Below are positions 25,144-34,407 of a stretch of 64,000 nucleotides of DNA, in pieces; position 1 is the first letter of the stretch; each line of letters starts with the position of its first letter. The DNA is taken from the NCBI RefSeq assembly GCF_000179615.1, contig NZ_AEDD01000013.1:124001-188000 (forward strand). The letters are read 5' to 3'. A model generated the notes under the pieces. It did not search any database. It was not told the DNA's origin and saw nothing but the letters and a program-made list of their open reading frames with translations. The DNA comes from Paenibacillus curdlanolyticus YK9 (GTDB taxonomy: Bacteria > Bacillota > Bacilli > Paenibacillales > Paenibacillaceae). Made by a program: the position numbers and the translations under genes.

Positions 25144-27864
25144 TTATGGCTCGATGCCCCATACCAAGGAACCGCTCTGGTAGAGCGTCACTTTGTTCCA
25201 GTCGACGAATGCCGTTTTGGTGCCGTCATACGAGTAGTCATTCGTTTCGCTGAAGTTCGACCAGTCGGACTTCGCGACGCGGATCTGAATGTCGCCGCTT
25301 TGGCCGCCTGCCGCAATCGAGCCAGCCGCTGCGCTGAACGACAGCTCCAAATACGTGTCAGCCGTCGTTTTGGACGGGCTCACCGAGGCGAATACGCCGC
25401 TAACGTTGCTGGAGCCGATTTGTGCATAATCCGTCCACATGCTCAATCCTGCGCTCGTCGTATCCTTCGTCAGATAATAACGAACCTTCAGATTGCTCAG
25501 ATTAACCGCGGTCGTTCCCGTATTTTTAATATTCAGCGTCGCATTGATCATGTTGTCCGTCGCATTCGCATTGTTCACTTTGTATTGCACGACAAGATTG
25601 CCTGTTGGCGGCGTGATGCCGCCCGTTGGCGTTGCGCTAGCTGCTGCGGAATTCGCGCTCTCGCCTGCGCTGTTCACGGCGCTGACGACATAGTAATACG
25701 TCGTGCCGTTCGTAAGTCCCGTGTCTGTGTAGCTCGTTGCCGTTACGCCTGTCGCTACCGTCGTGAACGCGCCGCCGCTCGTCGTCGAACGCTTCACGTT
25801 GTAGCTTGCTGCGCCTGTCGATGCGCTCCAGCCCAGCGTCACTTGTGCACTGCCAGCTGCAGCTGTCAGGCTGCTAGGCGCTGCCGGAACCGTGACGACA
25901 GCTGGCGTCGTTGCGCTTGCTTGCGCCGAATTCGCCGATTCGCCTGCGCTGTTCACCGCGCTAACGACATAGTAGTATGTCGTGCCGCTAGCCAAGCCTG
26001 TGTTCGTGTAGCTGGTTGCCGTTACGCCAGTCGCTACCGTTGTGTATGGACCGCCGCTCGTCGTTGCGCGCTTCACATTGTAGCTCGTTGCGCCAGTCGA
26101 TGCTGTCCAACTCAGCGCTGCTTGCGTGCCGCTCGCCGTTGCATTCAAGCTGGCAGGCGCAGCTGGCACCGTCACCACTGCCGTTTGCGGCGTTGCGCTC
26201 GCTTGCGCCGAGTTCGCCGACTCGCCTGCGCTGTTCACCGCGCTTACGACATAATAGTACGTCGTACCATTCGTGAGCGCCGTGTTTGTATAGCTCGTTG
26301 CCGTTACGCCAGTCGCTACCGTCGTGTATGGGCCGCCGCTTGTCGCAGCGCGTTTTACGTTGTAGCTTGTCGCACCTGTGGAAGCCGTCCACGTCAACGC
26401 AACTTGCGCATTGCCGCCTACAGCCGTCAGCGATGCCGGTGCAGCTGGCGTCGTAACCGTTACCGGGCCTGCTGGGATGGCAGGATAAGCATTCGTCACC
26501 AATTCAACGAATTGGGCATGGAACCAGTGGCCCGATACTGGCGCATTCGCCAGTGCGCCCGTTGGCTGGCCGCTTGCGCCGATGTAAGTCGGATCACACA
26601 TCCGGTCGAAGCCTTTGCCTTCATTGTTCGGGATCATGGAGCTGGAGCCGTCGGAGTCGCCCGGCGGTTTCACCCATACGAGTGCATCAAGATGGGAGGC
26701 TTCATAGCCAGCTGGCGTTACTGTAGGAGGAAGGCCCATGCCCGCTCCCGCTTGGTTGCACCAATTGCCGCGATGGTAACGGCGGTCGATTCGGCCGGAA
26801 TCAGCATACGCGCTCACCGTTGTGCCGCTTGCCATCGTCGGGCGGTTCGGTCCGCCCCAGCCATTGCGGGACGTGTCAACGAGGAAGCCGATCGTCGATG
26901 GCCAGCCTTTGGCAACGAAGCCGCTGTACAGCGCAGCCGTGAAATCAGCCTCGTCGAAGTACGGGTTCCACTCATAGTAAGAAGCGGATCGCAGCGGGCT
27001 TCCGCCGATGGACAAATCCGGATTCGGCAGATTCGGCTCGACGAGCGGCGTCGTGTTCGCCGTGTTCGTGATGAAGCCGTCAACGCTTGCCAGACCGGCT
27101 GGCGTGCCGCTGACAACCGTCGTGAACAGGTCGATTGCCGGTCCGCGGTTGGAATCCCAGCCCAACCAGCCGGAGTGGCCGATATCCATGTACGTGTACA
27201 CGTTAGGAATCGCATGGAGCTTTTCCAGTGCGTAGCGCGTAGCCGATACATAAATGCCGGAGGAATTCGCAGCCGCACAAGCAGGATCGCTCAGGTTGGT
27301 TACGAGGTTCGGAAGCGAATCCGGCTCGATGACCGTCACGATGCGAATGCCTGCGTATTTGGATTTCGACAATACGCTCGTAATGGCGTCGATGTATTGC
27401 GTTTTGTACGTTTCCAAGCCAGCAGCCGTCAGCGGCAGCTCACCATTGGAAGCCAGCGCATGGCAATCGCGACCTGGCAGATCATAGATAACGAACGTGA
27501 CAGCGATTGGCGTATCGCCTTGCTTCGTCGCAAGGACCGTATCCATCGTCTGCTCCAGGCTTTTGCGCCCGCCGTTCGCTTCTCCGCCTTGGATGGCAGC
27601 GATGCGGTCGAGCCAGATCGCCGTCGGGTACGTTTTGACCGTTTCCATCTTCGCTTTCAGCGTTGCATCCGTCACTTGGGCAATCGACGTGTCGACCAAA
27701 GCGGCATAGTCAGGGTTCACATATTGCGTAGCGCCAACGAATGGATTATCGACATGCTCCACTGCAGCCGAGCTCGTCGCGGCACCGAGGGTGACGAACA
27801 GATTAAAGACGACTGCAAATACAATGAACAGCTTTACCGCGCGTTTCGTAATGGGCTTAATCAA
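25144..27864 (-). CDS. Secreted GH6 cellulase/cellobiohydrolase with three FN3 and CBM3
   Basis: A 906-residue secreted enzyme. The TTG start follows GGAG about 11 bases upstream. After the signal peptide (LFIVFAVVFNLFVTLGAA) comes a GH6 domain at about residues 35-450 with the family signatures VIYDLPGRDCHALASNGE, VIEPDSLPNLVTN, DIGHSGWLGW and WVKPPGDSDG. Three FN3 modules about 90 residues long follow, then a CBM3 ending VWGIEP. GH6 exoglucanases release cellobiose from non-reducing chain ends and complement GH48. It lies 91 bp after GH48 and 66 bp before GH5. The FN3 repeats are nearly identical to one another and to those of the neighbours. Confidence 0.93.
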   Translation of the reverse strand: MIKPITKRAVKLFIVFAVVFNLFVTLGAATSSAAVEHVDNPFVGATQYVNPDYAALVDTSIAQVTDATLKAKMETVKTYPTAIWLDRIAAIQGGEANGGRKSLEQTMDTVLATKQGDTPIAVTFVIYDLPGRDCHALASNGELPLTAAGLETYKTQYIDAITSVLSKSKYAGIRIVTVIEPDSLPNLVTNLSDPACAAANSSGIYVSATRYALEKLHAIPNVYTYMDIGHSGWLGWDSNRGPAIDLFTTVVSGTPAGLASVDGFITNTANTTPLVEPNLPNPDLSIGGSPLRSASYYEWNPYFDEADFTAALYSGFVAKGWPSTIGFLVDTSRNGWGGPNRPTMASGTTVSAYADSGRIDRRYHRGNWCNQAGAGMGLPPTVTPAGYEASHLDALVWVKPPGDSDGSSSMIPNNEGKGFDRMCDPTYIGASGQPTGALANAPVSGHWFHAQFVELVTNAYPAIPAGPVTVTTPAAPASLTAVGGNAQVALTWTASTGATSYNVKRAATSGGPYTTVATGVTATSYTNTALTNGTTYYYVVSAVNSAGESANSAQASATPQTAVVTVPAAPASLNATASGTQAALSWTASTGATSYNVKRATTSGGPYTTVATGVTATSYTNTGLASGTTYYYVVSAVNSAGESANSAQASATTPAVVTVPAAPSSLTAAAGSAQVTLGWSASTGAASYNVKRSTTSGGAFTTVATGVTATSYTDTGLTNGTTYYYVVSAVNSAGESANSAAASATPTGGITPPTGNLVVQYKVNNANATDNMINATLNIKNTGTTAVNLSNLKVRYYLTKDTTSAGLSMWTDYAQIGSSNVSGVFASVSPSKTTADTYLELSFSAAAGSIAAGGQSGDIQIRVAKSDWSNFSETNDYSYDGTKTAFVDWNKVTLYQSGSLVWGIEP

Positions 27865-27955
27865 TGCCTTTCAGCTCCTTCTTTTATAAAATGCTTGCCT
27901 AATGGCTTGGCATGTGGAACCCGATTGCTCGGGTTCCGCTGCCTGCCGTACCGTT

Positions 27956-30900
27956 CTAGGGCTCAATGCCCCATACCAGCGTGCCGTTCTGGTACAGCGT
28001 CGCTTTGCTCCAGTCGGCGAACGCTGTTTTCGTGCTATCGAAGGAATAATCGTTGGTCTCGTTAAAGTTCGACCAATCCGACTTCGCGATCCGAACCTGA
28101 ATGTCGCCGCTCTGTCCGCCTGCGGCAATCGAGCCCGCTCCTGCGCTGAACGACAGCTCCAGATACGTGTCCGCAGTCGCCTTCGCCGGGCTGATCGACG
28201 CGAATGCGCCGCTCACGTTGCTAGAGCCAACCTGCGCGTAGTCGGTCCACATGCTCAGCCCTGCGCTGGCGCTGTCTTTGGTCAAATAGTACCGAAGCTT
28301 CAAGCCGCTCAGGCTAACAGGCGTCGTGCCCGTGTTCTTAATGTTGAACGAGGCGTAAATTTGATTGTCCGTCGCATTGCTGTTATTCAGCTTGTATTGG
28401 ACAACCAGATTGCCCGTCGTCGGCGTACCGCCTGATGGCGTTACGGAAGCGCTGTTGGAATCTGTCGTGCCAGCGGCATTCACTGCTGTAATCCGGTAGC
28501 TGTACGTCGTGCCATTGACCGCTGTCGTATCCGTGTAAGCGAGGCCCGTCAAGCCCGTTGCGATATTCGCATACGAGCCGCTGCCCGTTGCGCGCTGCAC
28601 GTTATACGTCACTGCGCCTGCCGACGCCGTCCAAGCGAGCGCTGCTTGCGCATTGCCCGCTGTGCCCGTCAGCGTGAATGCGCCCGGAACGGCGATTGGA
28701 GCCACAGGTGTAACCGACGCTGTATTCGATATCGTCGAGCCCGCCGTATTCGTCGCAACGATTTTGTAGTAGTACGTCGTGCCGTTCGCAGCTGTCGCGT
28801 CTGTGTAGCTCAACGCTGTCAAATTGGACGCAAGCGTCGTGTAAGTGCCCGTGCTCGACGTTGCGCGCTGCACCGCATAAGTTGCTGCGCCGCTCGAAGC
28901 CGTCCAAGCGAGCGCCGCTTGCGCATTGCCTGCCGTGCCCGTCAGCGTGAACGCTCCCGGAACGGCGATTGCTGCCGTAGGCGTTACCGTCACTTGCACG
29001 GAATTCGCAGACTCGCCGACCGTGTTCACCGCAGATACGACATAGTAGTAGGTCGTGCCATTCATGAGGCCGGTGTTCGTGTACGACGTGCCCGTTACGC
29101 CAGTAGCTACCGTCGTGTACGGACCGCCTGCCGTCGTCGCGCGCTTCACATTGTAAGATGCTGCATTCGCGGATGCTGTCCATGTCAGCGTCGCTTGCGT
29201 GCTGCCCGGCGCTGCCGTTACGGTAGCTGGAGCAGCAGGCGCCGTAATCGGTGCCGACGAGCCGATCAGGCGATCATATTCGGCGTATGCCGTCGCGATA
29301 TCGACCTGCGACCAGAAGCGATGATACGTAAAGGTCGGCGTGCCTTGCTCCCATTTTTTCGTAGCCGGGTTGTAGGAGGTTTGATACAGGTTAGACAGGT
29401 ACGACCACATTGGATCAAGCGTAATTTTCGGACGCAGATCGGTGTAGCTGATATAAACGCCGTTGCCGCCCTTCGCTGGATCCGACGCGACGCCGTTCGC
29501 GCCCGGAATGACGTTGCCTTGGCCCGTCGTGCCGGACCAGCCTGCTGGCAGATAGATTTCTTTCGTAAAGTAACGGAAGTAGTCCGCGCGCGCCTCCGGC
29601 TTCACGATGCCCACGCCGTCGTTCAGCGTCCAAGCGACGTTCAGCAGCGATTCCGCTGTGTTTTTCGCCTGCGTGCCTAGCGCCGAGTACGAGCCTGTTT
29701 CCGCTTTGGTCGCTGCCGCGAAGAACGTCAACGCTTTCACATAGCTGCCGAGTACGCCAACGTCTTGGCCTGGATCTTTGGTAATCGTTTTGTAGGAAGG
29801 GTTGCCCGTGAAGGCGGATAAGCCGTTCCACGTATCCGGCTGGCCGGACCACTCCAGCGTGCTCGGCAGGTAGAATTCGCCCGGCGCCGACGTCGTTGCG
29901 ATGGATGGATTGAGGCCGCCCAACACTTTTTGGCCTGCAGCGTTCAAATAGTAGCCGCTCGCATCCGTTACCGGCTTCTGGTTCACGAACACGTAATCAA
30001 GCGAGTAATCGACCCACTTGGTCATGATTTGCTTCGCCATCTTGTAGTTGTCGCTCGTCAGATCGCCGCTGGAAGCCAAAATGTAATACATCTCCGCTAC
30101 GCGCTCGAGCGGCCATGCCTGGAAACCGAACCATCCGTTCGAATTCGGGTCGTGATAGACTGGCGCTTCCTGATACGCCATGCCATAGAACGTGCTGACG
30201 CCCGATGGATAAGCGGAATATTCGCCATTCCAGCTGTTCGTTGCGCCGCCGCCGACAGCGCCTTCCGCGGAAAGCAGCCACGTATAAAATTCCAGCTGAC
30301 GTTTCAGCGACGTGTTCCAATCCGCTTGTGCAGTCGGGGAAGTTGGAATTAAGCCGCCCGCTGATGTCGACAGCGCGTAGGCTGCTACAGGGTTCTGGTA
30401 CGCTTGATGCGCATGGCTCGCACCGATCCGCCAAGCCCAGTTGCCGCTGCCATTCTCGCCAAGGCCGCCGCCCCATGCAGAGTACCAGGCGAGCAGATAC
30501 ATGCTGGAATCTTTGCCCGTGCCCGCTGTCGAGCTGCCGGTTGCGGAGCTGCCGATTTTTTGGAAATATTTGTCGTACATATCGTAACGAAGGTAGTCGC
30601 CCATCTTCTTCGCTTTATTCAAATACACTTGGTTGCTGTAGCCGAGCTGCTTCGCCCAGTACATGACCTGAATGACGCGGGCATCCGCATCCGAAGCGTT
30701 CGTATACCGCCATTGCGCCGCTGGCGCTTGGCTTTCTTTGTTGAACAAGGACATGAAGCCCTCGTTCGCTTTGCCGAACGTTTTGTTATCTTGGGATGGA
30801 TGGGTCACCGTCTCGAAGACGGATTCCTGCTCGCCCCGTTGGAACGTATTCACATACGTCGAGGTGTGGGTAGGATTCAGCAGGTTGCCGTAGCCATACC

Positions 30901-31495
30901 AGTTATCCACGTCGATCAACCAGTGCATGAGGTAGGTCTGGTTGTTGCCGTACGTCGATTTCAGCTCCGCATCGAGCGGGTCCTTGCCTGCAGCCTTGCT
31001 CGAGCTGAGCAATACGGGGTATTGATCCGGCTGCGGTTTTTCCGGGGCATATGTTGCGGGGCTGTTCGGATTGTAATAATTCATCGTCGGCTGCTCTTCC
31101 TTGCCGTCGCCTTCATTGATCGGGATGATGTACTTCTCCATGTTGTCCCAAGCTTTCTCCAGATGCGTCCAATCTCCGGAGTAATAGCCATACAGCGTTT
31201 CTAACCAGAGCCAGTAGCTGTACGCCTCCGATGTGCTCATATGTCCGTAATCCGGCGCTTCGCTCAGCAGCGTCTCAATTGCGTGATACGGAATTCCTTC
31301 CGGGGAAAAATACCCGCTCGTCGGGCTCGTCAGCTGATTGTACAGCTGCAGAAACCGTTGTCCTTGCACCGTCTGCGCGGCGGCTGCCGCCTCTGCTTTC
31401 TTGGGAGCCACGCTCGCTGTGCCAGCGAAGGATGTTACTGTCAGCGCCGCACCGAGAACGAGCGCCAATCCCTTGCGGGAGGCCGATCGTACCAT
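27956..31495 (-). CDS. Secreted GH48 reducing-end cellobiohydrolase with three FN3 and CBM3
   Basis: About 1179 residues. The start at 31495 (AGGAGG nine bases upstream) is preferred over an in-frame TTG/ATG upstream that overlaps a CRE-like site. After the signal peptide (LALVLGAALTVTSFAGTASV), residues about 40-690 form a GH48 barrel; the motif HMSTSEAYSYWLWLETLYGY contains the candidate proton-donor Glu. Three FN3 modules follow, the second and third being close copies of each other (both begin IAVPGAFTLTGTAGNAQAAL), then a CBM3 ending VWGIEP. GH48 enzymes processively release cellobiose from reducing ends. It is the first gene of the operon GH48-GH6-GH5. Confidence 0.95.
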   Translation of the reverse strand: MVRSASRKGLALVLGAALTVTSFAGTASVAPKKAEAAAAAQTVQGQRFLQLYNQLTSPTSGYFSPEGIPYHAIETLLSEAPDYGHMSTSEAYSYWLWLETLYGYYSGDWTHLEKAWDNMEKYIIPINEGDGKEEQPTMNYYNPNSPATYAPEKPQPDQYPVLLSSSKAAGKDPLDAELKSTYGNNQTYLMHWLIDVDNWYGYGNLLNPTHTSTYVNTFQRGEQESVFETVTHPSQDNKTFGKANEGFMSLFNKESQAPAAQWRYTNASDADARVIQVMYWAKQLGYSNQVYLNKAKKMGDYLRYDMYDKYFQKIGSSATGSSTAGTGKDSSMYLLAWYSAWGGGLGENGSGNWAWRIGASHAHQAYQNPVAAYALSTSAGGLIPTSPTAQADWNTSLKRQLEFYTWLLSAEGAVGGGATNSWNGEYSAYPSGVSTFYGMAYQEAPVYHDPNSNGWFGFQAWPLERVAEMYYILASSGDLTSDNYKMAKQIMTKWVDYSLDYVFVNQKPVTDASGYYLNAAGQKVLGGLNPSIATTSAPGEFYLPSTLEWSGQPDTWNGLSAFTGNPSYKTITKDPGQDVGVLGSYVKALTFFAAATKAETGSYSALGTQAKNTAESLLNVAWTLNDGVGIVKPEARADYFRYFTKEIYLPAGWSGTTGQGNVIPGANGVASDPAKGGNGVYISYTDLRPKITLDPMWSYLSNLYQTSYNPATKKWEQGTPTFTYHRFWSQVDIATAYAEYDRLIGSSAPITAPAAPATVTAAPGSTQATLTWTASANAASYNVKRATTAGGPYTTVATGVTGTSYTNTGLMNGTTYYYVVSAVNTVGESANSVQVTVTPTAAIAVPGAFTLTGTAGNAQAALAWTASSGAATYAVQRATSSTGTYTTLASNLTALSYTDATAANGTTYYYKIVATNTAGSTISNTASVTPVAPIAVPGAFTLTGTAGNAQAALAWTASAGAVTYNVQRATGSGSYANIATGLTGLAYTDTTAVNGTTYSYRITAVNAAGTTDSNSASVTPSGGTPTTGNLVVQYKLNNSNATDNQIYASFNIKNTGTTPVSLSGLKLRYYLTKDSASAGLSMWTDYAQVGSSNVSGAFASISPAKATADTYLELSFSAGAGSIAAGGQSGDIQVRIAKSDWSNFNETNDYSFDSTKTAFADWSKATLYQNGTLVWGIEP

Positions 31496-31525
31496 GTTCT
31501 TTATCCTCCTTTTAAACGATTGTTT

Positions 31526-31539
31526 TGTAAGCGCTGTCA
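31526..31539 (-). promoter_or_regulatory. CRE-like site before the cellulase operon
   Basis: TGTAAGCGCTGTCA differs from the CcpA operator consensus TGWAARCGNTTNCW at one position and is partly palindromic. It lies about 30 bp upstream of the GH48 start, a position where CcpA binding would block transcription. This fits glucose repression of cellulases. Confidence 0.65.
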
Positions 31540-31540
31540 T

Positions 31541-32046
31541 TCAAGACCGAACGCTTATGCCTTTCAACACGTATTGCCCACTTGCGATACCGCGCTTAAC
31601 AAGCCATGCTGCGCTAACTATCCTCTACTGTTACTGCTTTCACCGCCAAATAAGTCGGATCCGAGCTGCCGTAATAGAAGCATCGAACGCGTTCCCAAGC
31701 TTCGCGTCGGTTCATTTGTGCTAACCCAACTCCTTCCCGTCCCATCTGATCTTGGCGCTTATGCATTCATGCTGGCTTCATGCCTCCTCCTTCCATCGAT
31801 GTGTTGGCAGCCATGTGGCGGTAGTTCTAATTTATAGCATCCTGCATGACCGGACTAGCGACTACCATGACTTCTTAGCTGTCACTTTGATGACCTTCGG
31901 CGTAAGGATGGATTTGTATAAAAAGGTGGCCCCCGTCGGTTGGCGGCTGCGCTGCGCCCGGTAACTAATCAGCTCTTGATCGCAAAGTGTGCGGACGTAC
32001 ACGCTGCTGTGCCGCGGTCCGCCTTCGGCGTCGGCGCTAGGCGGCG
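31541..32046. other. Non-coding stretch upstream of the cellulase operon
   Basis: About 500 bp with no frame that has a convincing start, ribosome binding site or domain. It presumably holds the promoter of the GH48 operon at its left end; the right part grades into the TAACGGAC repeat block. Confidence 0.5.
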
Positions 32047-32103
32047 GCTAACGGACCGAGTCCTCCAACATCGTCGGCCAAGGCGGCTAATAGACCGAGC
32101 CGA

Positions 32104-32690
32104 TTCCAGCATCACCGCCAAGGCGGCTAACGGACCGTGCGGGCGTTATTTGGCCAAAAAAGCTGCAATTGCTGCTCTAACGGACTCAGATGACCTTATT
32201 CGCTCGAAAACAGCTGATTAGTCCGACAAAATGGCCAAATAACGACGCTGGGGTCCGTTACGTTTCGAAACGTGTGTTTTTTCGACGAATAACGGCTGTG
32301 GAGTCCGTTACAACATCGCCGTCACGCCAACCAATCGTATGCAGCAACTCATTCAACGTACTCTCACACAGTCGTCGCACGCCTGCTGACGGAACGATTC
32401 ACTTCCAGCATCGTCGCCAGACAGAAGCGGCTAACGGACCGAGCGGGCGTTATTTGGCCAAATATGCGGCAATTGCTGCTCTAACGGACTCAGGTGACCT
32501 TACTCGCACGAAAACAGCTAATTAGTCCGACAAAATGACCAAATAACGACGCTGGGGTCCGTTACGTTTCGAAACGCGCGTTTTTTCAACGAATAACGGC
32601 TGTGGAGTCCGTTACAGCATCGCCGTCACGCCAACCAATCGTATGCAGCAACTCATTCAACGTACTCTCACACAGTCGTCGCACGCCTGC
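32104..32690. repeat. Direct duplication of a palindromic TAACGGAC element
   Basis: Two copies of a block of about 285 bp (32104-32386 and 32403-32690) are aligned at a constant 304-bp offset over most of their length, with only scattered substitutions. Each copy contains TAACGGACC, seven bases, CGTTATTTGGCC and, about 75 bp on, the inverse GGCCAAATAACG, seven bases, GGTCCGTTA; a second TAACGGACTC/GAGTCCGTTA pair lies inside and beyond. Short partial units precede the block at 32047-32103. No coding sense is apparent. Confidence 0.85.
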
Positions 32691-32946
32691 AAACGAAGCG
32701 ACCTATAGACGTTGATGCGCCAAACAAACATGCCAAACGCCAAAAAAGCCGCGGGCGATCCGCGACTATACTCAAGTTTCTCCATGCTCACTCCGCTTTA
32801 CAAAAAGGTTACTATTACAGGACGTTCGCCCGCGCAGCAGCAATCGTCTCGCTTTCCACCATCCGCGATATTGCCGTTGTCCCAGCCTATGCGAGCCCGA
32901 TAATCATTCGTTCAGATTGGAGTGCCCATTTTAACCGATGGACCGC

Positions 32947-32974
32947 ACCATCCGTCCTTGGTTTTCATAATATA
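32947..32974 (+). promoter_or_regulatory. gerE: Sigma-K-like promoter of gerE
   Basis: AC, 17 bases, then CATAATATA fits the mother-cell sigma-K consensus AC-N16/17-CATANNNTA. It lies 64-91 bp upstream of the gerE start. In Bacillus subtilis gerE is transcribed by sigma-K RNA polymerase, so the match is biologically expected. Confidence 0.65.
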
Positions 32975-33037
32975 AGTTGACTGTATCCCTTAACCTTGTT
33001 AAACCATACAAACCCGAGCAAGGAGGGGTGACAAACT

Positions 33038-33262
33038 TTGAAGGGCAGCGACCACAAGAGCAAATTTTTATTGACGCATCGCGAACGTGAGGTATTCGAG
33101 CTGTTAGTACAGGACAAAACAACGAGAGATATCGCACAACAACTGTTTATCAGCGAGAAGACCGTACGCAATCATATCTCCAATGTGATGCAAAAGTTGA
33201 ATGTCAAAGGTCGTTCACAAGCAGTTGTCGAGCTGATCAAGCTTGGGGAATTACAGATCTGA
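33038..33262 (+). CDS. gerE: GerE spore-coat transcription regulator
   Basis: A 74-residue protein made of one LuxR-type helix-turn-helix. The segments FLLTHREREVFELLVQDKTT, LFISEKTVRNHISNVMQKL and VKGRSQAVVELIKLGEL match Bacillus GerE closely and the length is the same. GerE acts late in sporulation in the mother cell, activating and repressing coat genes together with sigma-K. The start is TTG, behind AGGAGGGG about ten bases upstream. It is monocistronic, with a sigma-K-like promoter and a terminator. Confidence 0.95.
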   Translation: MKGSDHKSKFLLTHREREVFELLVQDKTTRDIAQQLFISEKTVRNHISNVMQKLNVKGRSQAVVELIKLGELQI

Positions 33263-33313
33263 TCATCGTTGATCGTATAGATCCTGATTCGGTTTTGAAT
33301 CGGCCTTCTAGCC

Positions 33314-33353
33314 AACCTTCCCTTCATGGGAAGCGCGGCGGGAAGGTTTTTTT
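33314..33353 (+). terminator. Terminator of gerE
   Basis: AACCTTCCC pairs with GGGAAGGTT around a 17-base loop, followed by a T-run. It lies about 50 bp after the gerE stop. Confidence 0.85.
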
Positions 33354-33380
33354 GATGGGAAACCGGTCCGGGATCTAGAT

Positions 33381-33947
33381 CTAATAAGTAAAAAATTCAT
33401 CTCGTGATACGCGCATCAACTGATTATCTTTATACACGCCATCGAATATTTCATGTTCATGCAATATCTTCACCTTTTTAAACCCACACTTCTCATAGCT
33501 TCTGATTGCTCTTGTATTCGATGTTTGGGGATCCACAAAAAGGTCTGTTGCCCCCTGCTCTGTAAATAAATAATTAATAATTAATTCCAGCGCAGTAGTG
33601 CCCATTCCCTGCCCCCAACAATCCGTCTCACCGATAAATAAATCTATTCCGTATTGCAGTTGGTCAGTTTTCGCTCCATACTCTTGAATTTCAACCTCTT
33701 GCAGCTGATAAAATTGTAAATAACCAATCGCCACATTGTTATTTTTAATAATACAGGGTGTGACATAATGTTCGCCTCGTGCCCTGGGGCCATACTTTTC
33801 AACAATCTGGCTTCGTGTATATGTGGTACTTGTACCTTCAATAAAGTTGAGAAGCTTTTTATCATTTAACCATTTAAATAGCAAAGAAAAATCATCATCA
33901 TTATTCTGCAATCTTATAATGGATACATGACCTTCCGAAACTAACAT
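33381..33947 (-). CDS. GNAT acetyltransferase, AAC(6')-like
   Basis: A 188-residue cytoplasmic acetyltransferase. It keeps the order of motifs seen in aminoglycoside 6'-N-acetyltransferases: VEKYGPRARGEHYVTPCII, AIGYLQFYQL, GIDLFIGETDCWGQGMGT (acetyl-CoA pyrophosphate loop), FVDPQTSNTRAIRSYEKCGF. It would transfer an acetyl group from acetyl-CoA to an amino group; an aminoglycoside is a plausible but unproven substrate, since chromosomal relatives often have other roles. The N-terminal aromatic residues of characterised enzymes are not all present. AT content is higher than in neighbouring genes. It appears monocistronic and faces gerE. Confidence 0.8.
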   Translation of the reverse strand: MLVSEGHVSIIRLQNNDDDFSLLFKWLNDKKLLNFIEGTSTTYTRSQIVEKYGPRARGEHYVTPCIIKNNNVAIGYLQFYQLQEVEIQEYGAKTDQLQYGIDLFIGETDCWGQGMGTTALELIINYLFTEQGATDLFVDPQTSNTRAIRSYEKCGFKKVKILHEHEIFDGVYKDNQLMRVSRDEFFTY

Positions 33948-34407
33948 AAATGTAATCCCACCTTATTTTGTAAAATTAGTGCTACTAAAAATAATTCTTA
34001 CGTTCGTATCGTTTCACTACAGTATTCTCATCAAAACCACCTTATTCGAGGAATCGACATTGGAGGTATCATTTTTCCTGCACACAAACATTAATTGAGC
34101 CACTCGAAGCAGTACCTCCCATTGTTCAAGTCGCTTCCGCACCATCTAATAAGAATTTCATACTAGCTATCCAATGCTTAACCTAACGATATGGGCGGTG
34201 TATTCTATACATACAGCGGTGACATCGGCACAGCTTGAAGATCGAATGAACGGGTGGCTGCATGGCGACTGGAAGATCGAGATTATCAACAAGACGAAAC
34301 AATAAGCGGCTATGCTGTCTAGCAATCCCTTCCCACACAGGGGCGAAAAAGCAATAGATGTACTGGCATTAATTCGGCTTACACTCGCATGCACCTATAA
34401 CCTCACC
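33948..34407. other. Intergenic stretch with a possible gene remnant
   Basis: No complete gene is supported here. On the plus strand an open frame of about 45 codons ends at 34305 (tail LEDRMNGWLHGDWKIEIINK), without a ribosome binding site. It reads like the C-terminal end of a lost gene, but I cannot name the family. Confidence 0.3.

Noticed and set aside
25300-28065. A 921-codon open frame on the plus strand opposite the GH6 gene and the end of the GH48 gene
   Set aside because: It is the antisense shadow of the secreted cellulases. The translation is Arg/Cys/Ala-rich with no domain, and the minus-strand frames have clear GH6, FN3 and CBM3 motifs.
31940-32525. Short plus-strand open frames across the TAACGGAC repeats
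   Set aside because: They encode low-complexity peptides that repeat with the DNA element and have no start signals.
34171-34305. A 45-codon open frame ending in KIEIINKTKQ
   Set aside because: No ribosome binding site and no recognisable homology. It may be a gene remnant but cannot be supported as a gene.
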